From assembly GCA_016212515.1 (NCBI GenBank), contig JACRFZ010000078.1:62001-126000 (forward strand): 64,000 nucleotides of DNA, given 5' to 3'. The translations under genes and the position numbers were made by a program. Shown piece by piece: positions 25,753-34,051 of the stretch (its first letter is position 1; every line of letters begins with the position of its first letter). This DNA is from Candidatus Melainabacteria bacterium. Lineage in GTDB: Bacteria; Cyanobacteriota; Vampirovibrionia; Obscuribacterales; Obscuribacteraceae. The notes under the pieces were generated by a model that did no database searches, had not been told where the DNA came from, and saw nothing but the letters and a program-made list of their open reading frames with translations.

Positions 25753-26949
25753 ATGGCAACCACAAGTACTAGCTCCAATGACCCGGCTCAGACTCCCATC
25801 GGCTCCGTGAGCAAATTCAATTCTGCCGCTCTTTCTTATGAAGTTCAGGCGATTTGTCCATGGTCCGGTGCCAGAGCCGGACTGCTTACCACCCCCCATG
25901 GGGTGGTGGAAACGCCGGTGTTCATGCCCGTCGGTACCAATGCCGCCCTGCGGGCCCTCACCTGGGAGCAGACGGCCGATTGCGGCGCCCAGATAGTGCT
26001 TTCCAATTCTTATCACCTCTACCTGAGACCCGGTCACGAACTTATCAAAGAAGCGGGCGGCTTGCATAAGTTTATGCACTGGGACAAGCCCATATTGACC
26101 GATTCGGGCGGTTTTCAGGTTTTCAGCCTGGATGCCCTGCGCAAGATAACTGAAGAGGGGGTCTATTTTAAGGACCACAAAGGCGGGAAGACCCATTTTA
26201 TCGGACCGAAAGAGTCCATGGTCATTCAAAATGCCATTGGCCCCGATATCATGATGGCTTTTGACGAATGTGTGAAGAATCCGGCCAGCGAGGAAGAAGC
26301 CCGTGCGGCCATGGAGCGCACCCACCGCTGGCTCAATGTCTGCCATCAGGAACACAAGCGAAAGCAGGACCAATCTCTTTTCGGTATCGTCCAGGGCAGC
26401 ATGTATGAGCACCTGCGGGAAGAATCGGTGCAGGCCGTGACCGCCTTCGATCTGCCCGGCTATGCCGTGGGCGGTGTGGCAGTGGGCGAAGACCGGCGCA
26501 CCATCGAGCGCATCGTCCTGCACACCACACCGCTTTTACCGAGGGAAAGACCGCGCTATCTAATGGGAGTTGGTACGCCCTGGGATCTGCTCTATGCCAT
26601 CAGATGCGGTATCGATATGTTCGACTGCGTCTCACCCACCAGGCTGGCCCGTCATGGCACGGTCTTCTCCAGTAAAGGGCGACTGGCCGTAAAGAATGCC
26701 GGTTTCCGCAAAGATTTCGGACCCATTGATGAGACCTGCCCTTGTTCCACCTGTAAGAATCACAGCCTGGCCTATCTACATCATCTGGTCAGGCAGGGTG
26801 AGATGGCCGGCCTTATGCTTCTGGCCATACACAATGTCACCTTCCTCATTGAGGAAGCGCAAAATTGCCGCAAAGCAATCCTCTCAGGTACCTTTGAGGA
26901 GTACTTCAGTCGTTGGTCTTCAGCTCGCGGACCTCTTGCACCTCAATAG
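25753..26949 (+). CDS. tgt: Queuine/preQ1 tRNA-guanine transglycosylase
   Basis: 398 residues, slightly longer than usual owing to a ~30-residue N-terminal extension. It has the catalytic base region LTDSGGFQVFS (Asp117), GIVQGS and AVGGVAVGE for base recognition, the nucleophile in FDCVSPTR (Asp291), and the zinc site CPCSTC (329-334) with a later His. It swaps guanine for preQ1 at position 34 of Asp, Asn, His and Tyr tRNAs. Its end overlaps the convergent Vipp1-like gene by 44 bases. Confidence 0.96.
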   Translation: MATTSTSSNDPAQTPIGSVSKFNSAALSYEVQAICPWSGARAGLLTTPHGVVETPVFMPVGTNAALRALTWEQTADCGAQIVLSNSYHLYLRPGHELIKEAGGLHKFMHWDKPILTDSGGFQVFSLDALRKITEEGVYFKDHKGGKTHFIGPKESMVIQNAIGPDIMMAFDECVKNPASEEEARAAMERTHRWLNVCHQEHKRKQDQSLFGIVQGSMYEHLREESVQAVTAFDLPGYAVGGVAVGEDRRTIERIVLHTTPLLPRERPRYLMGVGTPWDLLYAIRCGIDMFDCVSPTRLARHGTVFSSKGRLAVKNAGFRKDFGPIDETCPCSTCKNHSLAYLHHLVRQGEMAGLMLLAIHNVTFLIEEAQNCRKAILSGTFEEYFSRWSSARGPLAPQ

Positions 26950-27679
26950 AGGAATCGACGTTATCATGCTGCCGCTCCAGAAGCACGGCATCTTGCTTGT
27001 CGGTATTGATCAGCTTAGGTTCGGCGGTTTTACCCATTTCGCCTTTGAGGGCCAGCAATTCCAGTTCGATATCGCTTTTGCCTTCAAAGCTCTTAAATTG
27101 TTTCTCCAGGGAGTCTCCCGATAGTTCACCCAGGGCAAGGGCTTTCGCTTCCTTCTCCTGCACCTTCGATTCCATGCGCTCCATTACGGAAAGAGCGCCG
27201 GAGGTGTTGGTTTTCGAAAGTATCTCATTGGCTTTGATGGTGGCTTTGGCGGCTTTATCACGGGCAATGAGCACTTGCTTCTTGGTATTGGCCTTCCGCA
27301 GTTCGTTTTCCAACTCGCCCAGTCGTTGCCTGAGACCTGCTGTGGCTTCCTTTTGAGTCTTGAGCTGGGTCTCCAGGTCGCTGGCGGCCTGGGCATACTG
27401 CTGTTTCCGTTGCAGGGCTTGCCTGGCCAGTTCATCGCTGTTTTGCTGCACAGCCATGGCGGCCCGGTTCTGCCAGGTGGCAGCCTGGTCTTTATTCTTC
27501 TGTAATTCGCGCTCCAACTGCTTCTCAGTGGCAATGGCTTGAGCTACGGCCTGTCTCACTGAAATCACGTTGCTTTGCAACTCGTTGTATGACTGCTCAA
27601 GCATCATCTGCGGGTCTTCAACCTTACCTAAAAGGGCGTTGAATGCAGCCTTGATGACTTGTACTAAGCGGTCCAGCAT
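26906..27679 (-). CDS. PspA/Vipp1 (IM30) family membrane-remodelling protein
   Basis: 257 residues from the ATG giving MLDRLVQVIKAAFNALLG, the N-terminal amphipathic helix that binds membranes in this family; AAGGAG lies ten bases upstream. A TTG 14 codons further up is open but would bury that helix. The rest is a long coiled coil containing EDPQMMLEQ, typical of PspA and Vipp1, and a C-terminal tail. Such proteins form ESCRT-III-like rings that protect or repair the cytoplasmic membrane. The tail could mean Vipp1 rather than PspA, but the two cannot be told apart here. Confidence 0.88.
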   Translation of the reverse strand: MLDRLVQVIKAAFNALLGKVEDPQMMLEQSYNELQSNVISVRQAVAQAIATEKQLERELQKNKDQAATWQNRAAMAVQQNSDELARQALQRKQQYAQAASDLETQLKTQKEATAGLRQRLGELENELRKANTKKQVLIARDKAAKATIKANEILSKTNTSGALSVMERMESKVQEKEAKALALGELSGDSLEKQFKSFEGKSDIELELLALKGEMGKTAEPKLINTDKQDAVLLERQHDNVDSSIEVQEVRELKTND

Positions 27680-27849
27680 CTGAGAGAAACTCCTTCCATT
27701 AAGGACGGGCGATTTAATCAATATCTAGTCATAGCATGAATTTGCTCTTAACATGATAGTAGACAAACCTGGTTGTAACTCTTATGCCCGCTTTTTACAT
27801 GCTCAACCCCGTCCGACGGGGATAAATCCCACTCTAAGTTGAAGACATT

Positions 27850-28143
27850 ATGAAGAATGAAACCCCCAAGAACGACAGAAGCGAAGGCGGCAGCCTCGGC
27901 GCCCAGATTATGATGGCTTCTGAAATGGGCGCCGCCATAGTCTTTCTGACCCTGGCCGGTTACCTGGGCGGCAGTCAGCTGGACAGCCGCCTCAACTCCG
28001 GTCCCTGGGGGGTTGTGGGCGGTATTTTGCTTGGCTTCACCCTGGGTATGGTCTTCGTGGTGAAGCGCTCAAACGACATGGACAGGCAGAGCCGGCTGGA
28101 TAAAGAGCGGCGGCAGAAAGAAGCGGAAAGCAGTGAAAGCTAG
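27850..28143 (+). CDS. AtpZ/AtpI-like ATP synthase accessory protein
   Basis: 97 residues with two hydrophobic helices (AAIVFLTLAGYLGGSQLD and GVVGGILLGFTLGMVFVV) joined by the short loop RLNSGPWG, and a charged C-terminus. This is the pattern of ATPase_gene1 (AtpZ) proteins, encoded first in many ATP synthase operons and linked to Mg/Ca transport or c-ring assembly. No separate longer AtpI follows. It precedes atpB by about 140 bases. A small CCCCGT/ACGGGG hairpin lies in its leader (27807-27821). Confidence 0.75.
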   Translation: MKNETPKNDRSEGGSLGAQIMMASEMGAAIVFLTLAGYLGGSQLDSRLNSGPWGVVGGILLGFTLGMVFVVKRSNDMDRQSRLDKERRQKEAESSES

Positions 28144-28285
28144 TCTAGAGACTAGTGGGAGTTCACATTAAAGCCTCTTGAGCCGTGCCCTTATAGGTAT
28201 CTGTTATCATTTAAACGCGGTTTGCTGCTTGGTCTTCAAGAGCATACCTGCGTTTGAACTCCCAAGTGAGAGAACAGATTTAGAC

Positions 28286-29044
28286 ATGTTAGGCAAGAAT
28301 CTTCCCCTGTCCACCCTCGTTCATGACCCGTCTTTGAATCAGATGCAGATTCCCTACCTGGGAACCGTCGGTGATATCCATGCCGATACCATCATTCTCA
28401 GTTGGGTGGCCATGGGCGGCATCCTCCTCACCTGTGCTTCCATCACGGGCAACCTGGTGGTGGAAGGACCCGGCGGCAAGGGCCAGGCCATTCTCGAAGG
28501 GCTTTACACCTTTATTGCCGACATCGCCAAAGGCGCCATCGGCGACCACCGCTACAAAACTTATCTGCCGCTACTCTGCGGTCTCTTCATGTTCATCCTG
28601 GCTTCCAACTTGATTGGCATTTTCCCCTATCAAGTAATCGAGCATATGTCCTGGTGGCCCCATGTCAACCACGAGCACTTCGAAGTGGCGGCCGCCACCA
28701 CCGACTTCAATGTTACGGCGGGGCTGGCTGCCATAGCCATTCTCACCTACCTGGGTTCAGGTGTGATGGTGCATGGTTTTGAATACATCAAGTTGTTCTG
28801 CTTGAAGCCCATCGCGCCCCTGGAGTGGCTCGACCTGGTGGTGAGACCGGCAACCCTGGCTCTCCGTCTTCTTCTGGTTATCACTGCCGACGAAATGTTG
28901 CGCTCCGCCTTCTTGAAGATCTGCCCGGCCGTCCTACCCACAGCCGTCATGGGCTTCGAGGTATTCATCGCTCTGGTGCAGGCCTTCGTCTTCACCCTGC
29001 TCACTTCCATCTACATCGGTGCAGCGGTAGCAGAGCATCACTAG
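28286..29044 (+). CDS. atpB: ATP synthase F0 subunit a
   Basis: 252 residues from ATG (MLGKNLPLSTLVHD); the longer open frame upstream lacks a ribosome site. About five to six membrane helices are seen. The proton-channel helix reads RPATLALRLLLVITADEM. The essential Arg is present and ADE matches the cyanobacterial/chloroplast form, but the Gly-Asn after the Arg-Leu-Phe of nearly all subunit a proteins is replaced by Leu-Val. The rest (LPLLCGLFMFILASNLIGIFP) is ordinary. Confidence 0.92.
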   Translation: MLGKNLPLSTLVHDPSLNQMQIPYLGTVGDIHADTIILSWVAMGGILLTCASITGNLVVEGPGGKGQAILEGLYTFIADIAKGAIGDHRYKTYLPLLCGLFMFILASNLIGIFPYQVIEHMSWWPHVNHEHFEVAAATTDFNVTAGLAAIAILTYLGSGVMVHGFEYIKLFCLKPIAPLEWLDLVVRPATLALRLLLVITADEMLRSAFLKICPAVLPTAVMGFEVFIALVQAFVFTLLTSIYIGAAVAEHH

Positions 29045-29071
29045 AAACTAGAAATAGTCTTGCAAGCATTG

Positions 29072-29101
29072 AGCGCTTTACCATTACGGTGGGGCGCTTT
29101 T
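29072..29101 (+). terminator. Probable intrinsic terminator after atpB
   Basis: AGCGC (29072-29076) pairs with GCGCT (29094-29098) around an inner ACC/GGT, followed by TTTT. The stem is short. It would partly separate atpZ-atpB from atpE onward. Confidence 0.45.
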
Positions 29102-29331
29102 GCTATATGCAGGGCATAGACAAGTATCTTGTCAGGGGCTTGGCTACCGGCTCCGGAGGCTGATTGTGAGGGAAGCGTTACCATAATTAACCCAGGGTAT
29201 TAGGAAATTGTTCACTTTCACTTGTAGTAAAGTCGGGGGTCAGGGGCAGCACCTGCGGTTAAACACCACTATCCATGCGCTATGAGCCAGCCTTAACGGT
29301 CTCTCACCGGCACAGGAAGGCAGTTTCATCC
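29102..29331. other. Non-coding spacer between atpB and atpE
   Basis: No ORF with a ribosome site was found here. The whole atpB-atpE spacer (29045-29473) is unusually long for this operon. The other parts seen in it are the terminator-like hairpin and the extended -10. Confidence 0.5.
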
Positions 29332-29340
29332 TGATATAAT
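29332..29340 (+). promoter_or_regulatory. Extended -10 promoter before atpE
   Basis: TGATATAAT is a perfect TGn-extended -10. It stands 134 bases before the atpE start and after the terminator-like hairpin of atpB. No -35 match is needed for an extended -10. It would give the c-ring gene its own transcript. Confidence 0.55.
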
Positions 29341-29473
29341 TTGTACGCCTTTTGCAGAACCACTAGGGTGCAAGTTGCAGCATATGCGGCGGCAATCCTG
29401 AGGTGGAGCATAAGCTCTGCCTTGGAAGCTGAGGCAGCTGGCGAATTTTCGGTCATATTGAAGGAGAAATGCA

Positions 29474-29764
29474 GTGGACCACCAATTGATTGCCCAGGCT
29501 GGAACGATGGCGGGCGGTGTTGACAACGTTACCTTGATCAAGTGCGCAGCGCTTCTCGGCGCTGGCTTCGGCGCCATCGGCGTCGGCGTTCCTGGTATCG
29601 GTATCGGTATCGCAGCGTCTAGAGCCCTCGAAGGGATGGCTCGTCAACCTGAAATGCAGGGTAAGCTGCTCATCAACGGCATCATCTTCGCCGCCTTGAT
29701 GGAAGCTCTCGGTCTCTTCGCCTTCCTCGTCTCCCTCCAGTTGTTCGGATTGGGAAGCAAATAG
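29474..29764 (+). CDS. atpE: ATP synthase F0 subunit c
   Basis: 96 residues from GTG, placed seven bases after AAGGAG; an ATG between them is out of frame. Two helices: GAIGVGVPGIGIGIAASRAL with the ring-packing Gly pattern, the polar loop ARQPE, and FAALMEALGLFAFLV with the ion-binding Glu77. The residues after that Glu are Ala-Leu rather than the Ser/Thr of sodium rings, so proton coupling is inferred. About 20 extra N-terminal residues precede helix 1. Confidence 0.95.
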   Translation: MDHQLIAQAGTMAGGVDNVTLIKCAALLGAGFGAIGVGVPGIGIGIAASRALEGMARQPEMQGKLLINGIIFAALMEALGLFAFLVSLQLFGLGSK

Positions 29765-29778
29765 TCAATCTGATTAAG

Positions 29779-29806
29779 ACAGCTCCTCCTCTTGGGGAGG
29801 AGCTGT
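29779..29806 (+). promoter_or_regulatory. Hairpin between atpE and atpF'
   Basis: ACAGCTCCTCC (29779-29789) and GGAGGAGCTGT (29796-29806) form 11 perfect pairs. No T-run follows, so it more likely protects the atpE message or slows polymerase than ends transcription. This would help make more c than other subunits. Confidence 0.55.
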
Positions 29807-29879
29807 ACTATGGGCCCTCTGTGACCCGACAGTGAGACTAAGGCTTAGAGTCGACGGAAGAAATAGAGATTTTGCAAAA

Positions 29880-30359
29880 ATGCTCGAAGTAAACGGCACA
29901 TTATTGATACTGGTGGTGAGCTTCCTGGCCTTCATTTGGATGCTGGACATGGTCTTCGTCACGCCCGTATCCAAGACTCTGGAAGCACGCTCCAGAAAGA
30001 TTCAGGAAGATCTGGACAACTCAAAAGATCTGCGCAAAGAAGCGGAAGCTGTGTTGAGCCAGTACGAGAAACACCTCGCCGAGGTGCGTGAAAAAGCGCA
30101 AGCCACCATCAATGATGCTGTCGGCGAAGCTCAAAAAAGACGCAGCGAAGCGGTTTCTAAGATACAAGAGGAAGGTCGTGGTCGCCTCGATGCTGCCAAA
30201 GCCTCTCTCGCTTCCGAGAAACGCTCCCTGGTGGAGCAAATGGTGGATGAACAGGCTCAGTTGGTGGATGCCATCCTGGGCAAACTGATTGGTTCATCAC
30301 ACCGGACCGGCAACCTCGATAAAGGTCAGGTCAAGCGTTCACTAGAGGAGGTCTGCTGA
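29880..30359 (+). CDS. atpG': ATP synthase F0 subunit b' (second b-type stator subunit)
   Basis: 159 residues from ATG (MLEVNGTLLILVVSFLAFIWML). One N-terminal membrane helix is followed by a long charged coiled coil (EARSRKIQEDLDNSKDLRKE). Having two different b-type genes in a row marks the b/b' heterodimer of cyanobacteria, chloroplasts and some other phototroph lineages. The open frame extends 16 codons upstream, but that would put basic residues before the helix. The stop overlaps the next start by one base (TGATG). Symbol use for b' varies (atpG, atpF2). Confidence 0.88.
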   Translation: MLEVNGTLLILVVSFLAFIWMLDMVFVTPVSKTLEARSRKIQEDLDNSKDLRKEAEAVLSQYEKHLAEVREKAQATINDAVGEAQKRRSEAVSKIQEEGRGRLDAAKASLASEKRSLVEQMVDEQAQLVDAILGKLIGSSHRTGNLDKGQVKRSLEEVC

Positions 30360-30913
30360 TGTTTTTTGCCGAAGTGGAAGCTCCGGGCTTTATGAGTATC
30401 TTTGAAAATAACCTGATCAACTGGCTTTTGCTGGTTGCCTTTCTCTGGTGGGTACTGGCAAAGAACCTGCCGCCGGTCTTTAAAGGTCGCGAGGAGAGCA
30501 TAAACTCTACCTTGAATGCCGCCAAAGAAGCCCGGGCCCAGGCTGAAGCCCTGCTCGCCAAACAGAAGGCGGCCGTGGCCAATGCCGAGAAGGAAGCGCA
30601 GGAAATATTGGCGGAGGCCAGAGCTGCAGCCAAAGACATGCAAGAGTCGATGGAAGCGCAGACTAAAAAAGACATTGCTGAAATGCTGGTCAAATTTGAG
30701 AACGCCATCGCCGCCGAGAGGCAGATGATGGTGACGGAAATGCGCCAGGCATCAGTGAAAGCCGCTATGGAACTGGCTAAGGGACAACTGGCGTCGGCCG
30801 TGACACCGGAAGTGAAAAGCCAGATGCTCAATCAATTTATGGAGCAACTGGAGACCCTCAATACCCGTTCTCAGTCGATGCCTACAAGCGCTTCGCTTTC
30901 GGCAACCAAGTAA
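30359..30913 (+). CDS. atpF: ATP synthase F0 subunit b
   Basis: 184 residues. Membrane helix NLINWLLLVAFLWWVLAKNLPP, followed by a long Ala/Lys/Glu coiled coil starting FKGREESINSTLNAAKEA. It pairs with the b' subunit to form the peripheral stalk. Start and previous stop share one base, with GAGGAGG just upstream, so the two b genes should be made in equal amounts. Confidence 0.93.
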   Translation: MFFAEVEAPGFMSIFENNLINWLLLVAFLWWVLAKNLPPVFKGREESINSTLNAAKEARAQAEALLAKQKAAVANAEKEAQEILAEARAAAKDMQESMEAQTKKDIAEMLVKFENAIAAERQMMVTEMRQASVKAAMELAKGQLASAVTPEVKSQMLNQFMEQLETLNTRSQSMPTSASLSATK

Positions 30914-30935
30914 AGGGGCAGGTAAGTAGTAAAAG

Positions 30936-31481
30936 ATGAATACCGAACTACAAGGAATTGCAGCCCAGTACTCCGAAGCGGTGCTTGAATTGGCTCAGAC
31001 AGCCGGTCAAGACGAGCTGGTACTGACCGAGCTCAATGCCGTCAATCAAGTCATTGCTTCCGATAAAGACATGACTATCGTGCTCTGTCATCCGTCCATC
31101 TCGGCGGAAGACAAGAAGAAGTTCCTCTCTTCGCTCTTTCAGGGCAAGCTCTCCGACCTTACCGACAGGCTCATCAACTTGCTTGCCGATAAGAGAAGAC
31201 TGGAGCTTTTGCCCTTCATCGAAAGTAGTTACCGCTCCCTTCTCAATAAGCGCAAGAACATTCTTTCCGCTTCCTTGAGATGTTCCGAGCCCCTGGCGGA
31301 CTCTTCCATCGCCAATATCAAAGCCCAGCTTACCGAGCACCTCGGTAAAAAGCTGGAATTGGAAGTAAAAGTCGACCCCTCCCTGATAGGTGGTGTCGTG
31401 CTCAAGATAGGCGACCAGGTAATCGATGGCAGCCTGAAAGGCAAATTGAAGTCCATCGAGAAGGCTCTCATGTCTGTTTAG
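30936..31481 (+). CDS. atpH: ATP synthase F1 subunit delta
   Basis: 181 residues, normal length. The N-terminal helical domain begins QYSEAVLELAQ; the middle contains SLFQGKLSDLTDRLINLLADKRR, the most conserved helix, and the C-terminal domain ends KVDPSLIGGVVLKIGDQVIDGS, the family signature. It attaches the b/b' stalk to the top of F1. Confidence 0.95.
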   Translation: MNTELQGIAAQYSEAVLELAQTAGQDELVLTELNAVNQVIASDKDMTIVLCHPSISAEDKKKFLSSLFQGKLSDLTDRLINLLADKRRLELLPFIESSYRSLLNKRKNILSASLRCSEPLADSSIANIKAQLTEHLGKKLELEVKVDPSLIGGVVLKIGDQVIDGSLKGKLKSIEKALMSV

Positions 31482-31539
31482 TTGGCACCAAAAATCGGTC
31501 TCTTTTAAGGTTAGTTAGGAAATTAGAGGTTAAGAAACC

Positions 31540-33063
31540 ATGGCAATCAGGCCCGACGAAATCACATCAGTTCTCAAAAGCCAGTTGGAGAAATACCGCT
31601 CATCCCTGAACGTTACTAATGTAGGTAGCGTGCTGCAGGTGGGTGACGGTATTGCCCGCATCTACGGCATGGAAAAGGCCATGGCTGGTGAACTGGTCGA
31701 ATTTGACGACGAAGAGAAAACCATGGGTATGGTCTTGAACCTGGAAGAAGACAACGTCGGTGTTGTAGTTCTGGGTGAAGGCAGAAAGATTTTCGAAGGC
31801 ATGGAAGTGCGCACCACCGGCAAAATCGCTTCGGTGCCCGTAGGCGAAGCGCTTCTGGGTCGCGTGGTTAACGCCATTGGTCAGCCCATGGACGGCAAAG
31901 GTCCGATCAACGCCAGCGAAACCTCCCCTATCGAAGTTAAGGCTCCCGGTATCGTTTCCAGAAAGTCAGTGCACGAGCCGCTCATGACCGGTATCGCCGC
32001 CATCGACGGTATGATTCCAATCGGCCGCGGTCAGCGCGAACTTATCATCGGCGACCGTCAGACCGGTAAGACCGCCGTTGCCATCGACGCCATCATCAAC
32101 CAGAAGAATCAGCCCAATCGCCCTATCTGTATCTATGTGGCTATCGGTCAGAAAAACTCCAACGTCGGCAAAATCCAGAAAATTTTGGAAGAGCACGGCG
32201 CCATGGAATACACCATCATCGTTAACGCTCCCGCCACTGCCGCTCCCGCTCTGCAGTTCCTCGCCCCTTACGCCGGTGTGGCCATGGGTGAGTACTTCAT
32301 GAAGAAAGGCATGCACGCTCTCTGCGTTTATGATGACCTTTCCAAACACGCCAACGCTTACCGCGCCATGTCCCTGCTGCTTCGCCGTCCGCCAGGTCGT
32401 GAAGCGTTCCCCGGAGACGTTTTCTATCTGCACAGCCGTCTGCTGGAACGGGCCGCCAAGCTCTCCGACAAACTGGGCGCCGGCTCCCTCACCGCTCTGC
32501 CTATCATCGAAACCCAGGCCGGTGACGTATCCGCCTACGTTCCCACAAACGTTATCTCCATCACCGACGGTCAGATCTTCCTGGAGACCGACCTCTTCTA
32601 CGCCGGTGTCAGACCCGCTATCAACGCCGGTATCTCCGTAAGCCGCGTGGGCGGCTCCGCTCAGACCAAAGCCATGAAGTCGGTGGCCGGTAAACTGCGT
32701 CTCGACCTTGCCCAGTTCAGAGAACTGGAAGCCTTCGCCCAGTTCGCTTCCGACCTCGATAAATCTACCCAAGATCAGATTCGTCGCGGTCAGAAACTGA
32801 CGGAAGTGCTGAAGCAGCCTCAGTATCAGCCCTTGAGTCTGGCTCAACAGGTTTCCATCATCTTCGCCGCCAACAAAGGCATCCTCGATGATGTAGAAAC
32901 CAAAAACCTCGGTAAATTCAAGGCCGAGTGGTTCAAATACCTCTCTTCTCAGGCCAAAGATATCGAAGCCAAATTGACCGGAGGCGACAAGCTTTCCGAT
33001 GCTGAAGAGCAAGCCCTTGTTGATCAATTGAACAAGTTCAAGACCAACTTCTTCAAGCCCTAA
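31540..33063 (+). CDS. atpA: ATP synthase F1 subunit alpha
   Basis: 507 residues. Walker A is [33 protein letters not shown] and [20 protein letters not shown] are the conserved nucleotide-domain and subunit-interface segments, and [15 protein letters not shown] follows. This is the non-catalytic nucleotide-binding subunit of the hexamer. The gene has the clearest codon bias toward C-ending codons in the window, as expected of a highly expressed protein. Confidence 0.98.
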   Translation: MAIRPDEITSVLKSQLEKYRSSLNVTNVGSVLQVGDGIARIYGMEKAMAGELVEFDDEEKTMGMVLNLEEDNVGVVVLGEGRKIFEGMEVRTTGKIASVPVGEALLGRVVNAIGQPMDGKGPINASETSPIEVKAPGIVSRKSVHEPLMTGIAAIDGMIPIGRGQRELIIGDRQTGKTAVAIDAIINQKNQPNRPICIYVAIGQKNSNVGKIQKILEEHGAMEYTIIVNAPATAAPALQFLAPYAGVAMGEYFMKKGMHALCVYDDLSKHANAYRAMSLLLRRPPGREAFPGDVFYLHSRLLERAAKLSDKLGAGSLTALPIIETQAGDVSAYVPTNVISITDGQIFLETDLFYAGVRPAINAGISVSRVGGSAQTKAMKSVAGKLRLDLAQFRELEAFAQFASDLDKSTQDQIRRGQKLTEVLKQPQYQPLSLAQQVSIIFAANKGILDDVETKNLGKFKAEWFKYLSSQAKDIEAKLTGGDKLSDAEEQALVDQLNKFKTNFFKP

Positions 33064-33106
33064 TTAGGGTCCATCAACTGGTTATACAAGCAAGTAGGAA
33101 GACGAA

Positions 33107-33994
33107 ATGGCTAACCTCAAGGCAATTCGACAAAGGATCAAATCCGTACAGTCAACACAGAAAATCACCCGCGCCATGCGTCTGGTGGCCGCCGCCAAAG
33201 TAAGGCGGGCTCAGATGCGTGTGCAGGCCGCTAGACCCTTCACCCAGGCTGTTGTAAGAGTTCTGAGAGAAGTTGTGGCCGAGGTTAGCCCCGTCGACTT
33301 GCAAGGCTTGCCGCTCTTGCACAAGCACGCGCAAATAAAGAAAGTGGCTTTGATAGTTCTTTCCTCCGACCGCGGTCTGTGCGGCGGTTATAACACCACG
33401 GTCTTCCGTGAGGTTATAAACCGCATAACAGAACTGCAGTCCCAGGGCAAGGAAGTAGGGTTGATTCTGGTTGGTCTCAAGGCTGCCTCTTTCTTCCGCT
33501 CCTTCAAGGTGGAAAAGCTCAAGAGCTACACCCTCTTGCCTGCTATTCCCACGGTTGAAGAAGCGAAGTTGATTGCCGGCTATGCCGCAGACCTCTACAC
33601 CGAAGGCAAGGTTGATGCCGTTGAAATTATCGGTACCGACTTTATCTCCCTGTTGCGTTCTCAGGTAGTAGTCACCAAATATCTACCGGTGGAACTGCCG
33701 GAAGCGATGGATCGTCCCACTACCCTTTCGCCCCTGCGCTTGTTCGAACCTTCTATCAACGATGTGATGGAAGACGAGCTTCTGCCCAAGTACGTTGAAA
33801 ACGTTGTCTTCCAGGCCCTTCTGGAAGCAGCCGCTTCCGAACTGGCGGCTAGAATGAACGCCATGACCAACGCCTCTAATAATGCCAGGGATCTGATAAG
33901 TAGTTTGACACTTGTTTATAACAAAGCCAGACAAGCAGCCATTACCCAGGAACTGCTGGAGATCGTGGGTGGTGCCGAGGCCTTGAAGGGCTAG
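33107..33994 (+). CDS. atpG: ATP synthase F1 subunit gamma
   Basis: 295 residues. The rotor shaft helices are visible: N-terminal IRQRIKSVQSTQKITRAMRL with VAAAKVRRAQ, and C-terminal ARMNAMTNASNNARDLI with NKARQAAITQELLEIV. SSDRGLCGGYN is the core signature. The long redox-regulatory insert of chloroplast gamma is absent. Beta and epsilon, which usually follow gamma in other bacteria, do not: a SpoIID-domain gene comes next. Confidence 0.96.
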   Translation: MANLKAIRQRIKSVQSTQKITRAMRLVAAAKVRRAQMRVQAARPFTQAVVRVLREVVAEVSPVDLQGLPLLHKHAQIKKVALIVLSSDRGLCGGYNTTVFREVINRITELQSQGKEVGLILVGLKAASFFRSFKVEKLKSYTLLPAIPTVEEAKLIAGYAADLYTEGKVDAVEIIGTDFISLLRSQVVVTKYLPVELPEAMDRPTTLSPLRLFEPSINDVMEDELLPKYVENVVFQALLEAAASELAARMNAMTNASNNARDLISSLTLVYNKARQAAITQELLEIVGGAEALKG

Positions 33995-34024
33995 GTTTTA
34001 ACCTCTTTAATTCCAGGCTGGCAT

Positions 34025-34030
34025 TATAAT
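34025..34030 (+). promoter_or_regulatory. Possible -10 element before the SpoIID gene
   Basis: TATAAT lies 22 bases before the ATG of the SpoIID-domain gene, and GGGAGG sits between them. No good -35 was seen. Confidence 0.35.
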
Positions 34031-34051
34031 TCTCCCTACAGAGGGAGGCCC

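Noticed and set aside
31966..33027. 353-codon ORF on the minus strand inside atpA
   Set aside because: It is an artefact of the strong C-ending codon bias of atpA; it is Gly/Val-rich with no motif.
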